A stretch of 18,148 nucleotides of DNA from GN02-872 sp963518665 (GTDB lineage: Bacteria; Patescibacteriota; Gracilibacteria; BD1-5; UBA6164): positions 1 to 18,148 of the forward strand of contig CAUQKR010000019.1 of NCBI GenBank assembly GCA_963518665.1, given 5' to 3'. This document shows, piece by piece, positions 16,354 to 18,148 of this stretch (positions are counted from its first letter, which is position 1; the number at the start of each line of letters is the position of its first letter). The position numbers were made by a program, and so were the translations under genes. The notes under the pieces were generated by a model, which was not told where the DNA came from, searched no databases, and saw only the letters and a program-made list of their open reading frames with translations.

Positions 16354-18148
16354 ATGAAAATACATAGTAAAAATATAGAAACCCCTAAAAATAGCCAAAA
16401 TGCGGGGGGGGGGTGATTTTTAGCTAAAACCAAAAAGCATTCACACTACTAGAAGTAGTTATTACTGTAATAATAATATGAATACTTGCAACAATCTCTT
16501 ATATATCTTTTTCTGGATATACTGGAGAAGCAAAAGATACTGCCAGAGTAGAAGACTTGAAAACTATTTCAAAACTTCTAGAGTATGAACTTTCTCTTTG
16601 AAAAGATATTCCAGAACCAGAAGGAGTTTTTGAAACAAAAACAATAGACTGAATAGAGTTTAATGTTGGAACTTTTAGCTGACAAGAAATAAAAAATTAT
16701 TTTAAGTCAAAAGCTTCAGTTATCCCAGAAGACCCAAAACTTGATGGAACAAAATATATTTATGCTATTGATACTTCAGGAAAAAAATATATCTTAAAAG
16801 CAGTTTTAGAATCTGGAGAAGATTATTATCTAGCCAACTTCATAGACAATGAAGGAATTTTGGCTTCTCATAAAAATAAAAAATGAGAAAATTTAATCTG
16901 AATTTTACCAAAAACAACTGGACTTAATTTGCCAGACGTTACAACTCCATCAAATAAAGCAATAGAAAATGTAAGGTATACAAGTAATGAAGTAGTTGTA
17001 CCAGCAAACCAAATACAATCTTCGGTTGGTTCAAATGGACTTTATGTGATGTCTGACTGAAAAATCTGATGAATTCCAAGTGATTTTATATGGAAAGAAA
17101 ATGAAAAACAAAGAATTGTTTATGTATCGGTAATCCTATGAAACGAAACAGAAAACAAAAGAGTTTCTATAGCAGTGACTGTGTTGAGAGATAGAGATGG
17201 AGACGGAACCCCAGATATAGAAGATAATGATCAAGAAAATACTGGAAATCAAAATTCAAATAACTGAAACAATAAGATAAACCCATCAAATCCAAGTAAC
17301 CCAAATAGATTTGATTCTGAGTGTTTAGAGTATAGAGAAATAGCTAGAGAAGTAACTATCAGCTGATTAAAAGTTTCTTGTGATACTATGGATATAGTTA
17401 TACCAGAAAGTATAAATGGTAAACCAGTAACTGGAATAGATAAAGAAGCTTTTGAAGACTCTTGATTAAAATCTGTAGTTTTCCCAAGCTCTTTGAAATA
17501 TATATGAGCTAGAGCATTCAAAAATAATGAACTGACTTCAGTTAATGCTACAGGTTTGTTAGTAGTAGGAAAAGAGGCATTTGTTTGAAATAAAATAAAA
17601 AGTGTAAATATACCAAAGGTAACAAATATAGGATATAGATCTTTTTTTTACTATGAAATGACTTGAGAATTAAATTTACCAGAAGTTAAAAGTATATGAT
17701 GAGAGGCTTTTTTTTGAAGTAAATTTACAAGTGTAAAGATACCAAAAGTTAAAACTATATGAGATCATGTATTTACTTGAAGTCAAATAACTTGAGAATT
17801 ATATTTACCAGAAGTAGAAAATATATGAGAGTATTCATTTTCTGATAATGTATTAAAAAGTATAAATTTACCAAAAGTTAAAAGTATATGAGATAATGCA
17901 TTTAGGTGAAATCAATTAACAAGTATAAATATATCGAAAGTAACAAGTATATGAATAGGGGTATTTACTTGAAATAAAATAACTTGAGAATTAAATTTAC
18001 CAGAAGTAATAAGTATATGAGTAGGGGCATTTAGTTGAAATCAATTAACAAGAATAAATTTACCAGAAGTTAAAACTATATCAAGTCTTGCATTTGGGGA
18101 AAATCAATTGACAAGTATAAATATACCTAAAGTAATAAGTATATGAGG
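16354..18148 (+). CDS. Type IV pilin-like / BspA-type LRR surface protein, 3'-truncated, one frame offset in the leader
   Basis: About 598 residues visible if one base is restored. The leader MKIHSKNIETPKNSQN is followed by a Gly run (G10 tract) and FLAKTK. The frame then must slip by one at the A5 run (16432-16436) to enter KAFTLLEVVITVIIIGILAT, a type IV pilin N-terminal helix with Glu 5 and a prepilin cleavage site before Phe. A pilin-like globular part follows. A thrombospondin-type-3 calcium motif DRDGDGTPDIEDND lies at about 17190-17231, then an Asn/Pro/Ser hinge, then at least eleven BspA-like (LRR_5) repeats to the window edge. No usable start exists between the TAA at 16424-16426 in the pilin frame and the pilin helix. 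Likely a surface adhesin. From 16437 the frame is unbroken to the end. Confidence 0.8.
16404..16413 (+). repeat. G10 homopolymer tract in the leader of the pilin-LRR gene
   Basis: Ten G in a row in very AT-rich DNA, coding part of Ala and three Gly plus a following TGA Gly. One G more gives TAA at 16424-16426; one fewer gives TAG at 16420-16422. Only lengths of 10 plus multiples of three read through. Confidence 0.9.
17391..18148 (+). repeat. Tandem BspA-like leucine-rich repeats, 63-66 nt units
   Basis: About eleven full units and a partial one at the edge, each 21-22 residues with the pattern LTSINLPKVKSIGxxAFxGNQ. Units alternate between an LTSINxPKV form and an ITGELxLPEV form. Later units share long stretches of nearly identical DNA (for example AGTATATGAG and TGAAATCAATTAACAAG), so copy number could change by recombination. 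Confidence 0.88.

Noticed and set aside
16404..16413. G10 tract alone as the cause of the broken pilin frame
   Set aside because: Changing its length by one in either direction brings an in-frame stop before the pilin helix, so the offset must be resolved downstream at an A run.
17249..17521. Minus-strand open frame in the LRR region
   Set aside because: Antisense to the pilin-LRR protein's hinge and first repeats.
17391..18148. CRISPR-like array
   Set aside because: Regular 63-66 nt spacing is explained by in-frame leucine-rich repeats with no separate identical repeats and unique spacers.

Overview
The window reads correctly only if UGA is a glycine codon (genetic code 25). TGA falls exactly where well-known families have an invariant glycine: the PP-loop SGGKDS, RNase J HTGDF and GSQGE, the HEFGH zinc motif and the GGAEKV motif of a GT4 glycosyltransferase. 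Read with standard stops, nearly every gene breaks into pieces; read with UGA=Gly, long unbroken frames appear. Code 25, very low GC, small genes, type IV secretion-type pilin families and start codons without Shine-Dalgarno motifs point to the Absconditabacteria (SR1) / Gracilibacteria branch of the candidate phyla radiation. These are episymbionts or predators of other bacteria in the described members. I cannot choose between the two phyla from this window.

Layout. 1-597: 3' end of an unrecognised gene (+). 626-2444: two exported proteins (-), one with a PsbP-like C-terminus and one with an S-layer-homology (SLH) domain. 2507-2930: a small exported protein broken by two frame changes (-). 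2971-5389: a two-gene surface-glycan operon (-), a GT4 glycosyltransferase followed by an O-antigen-ligase/polymerase-type membrane protein. 5500-8103: an operon (+) of four consecutive small proteins with the type IV secretion pilin layout (VirB2/TrbC-like), then a membrane-anchored zinc metallopeptidase interrupted by an in-frame TAA. 8104-8361: a spacer with two promoter candidates and possibly a small RNA. 8362-10398: RNase J with a long charged N-terminal extension. 10472-13029: two large lipoproteins. 13062-14277: a lone cyclic-nucleotide-binding domain protein and a TtcA-type tRNA thiolation enzyme (-). 14377-14580: a tiny Ser/Thr-rich lipoprotein (-). 14781-16256: a membrane-anchored FecR-like protein with Ig-like domains. 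16354 to the window end: a very large surface protein with a type IV pilin N-terminus, a calcium-binding DxDGDG motif and BspA-like leucine-rich repeats, incomplete at the edge.

Most of the window is a cell-envelope neighbourhood: exported proteins, lipoproteins, glycan synthesis, candidate pilus subunits and an LRR adhesin, with two RNA-metabolism enzymes (RNase J, TtcA) among them. The strongest unusual signal is at the start of the pilin-LRR gene. A run of ten G in this very AT-rich DNA lies in the leader; both other reading phases hit a stop within a few codons of the tract, and a second, uncompensated one-base frame offset lies at an A5 run just before the pilin segment. This looks like a phase-variable (contingency) surface adhesin, though a sequencing error at the A run cannot be excluded. 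A second regularity is that nine recognisable sigma70-type promoters sit 29-39 nt (mostly 29-32) upstream of their ATG with no Shine-Dalgarno motif. RNase J departs from this pattern.
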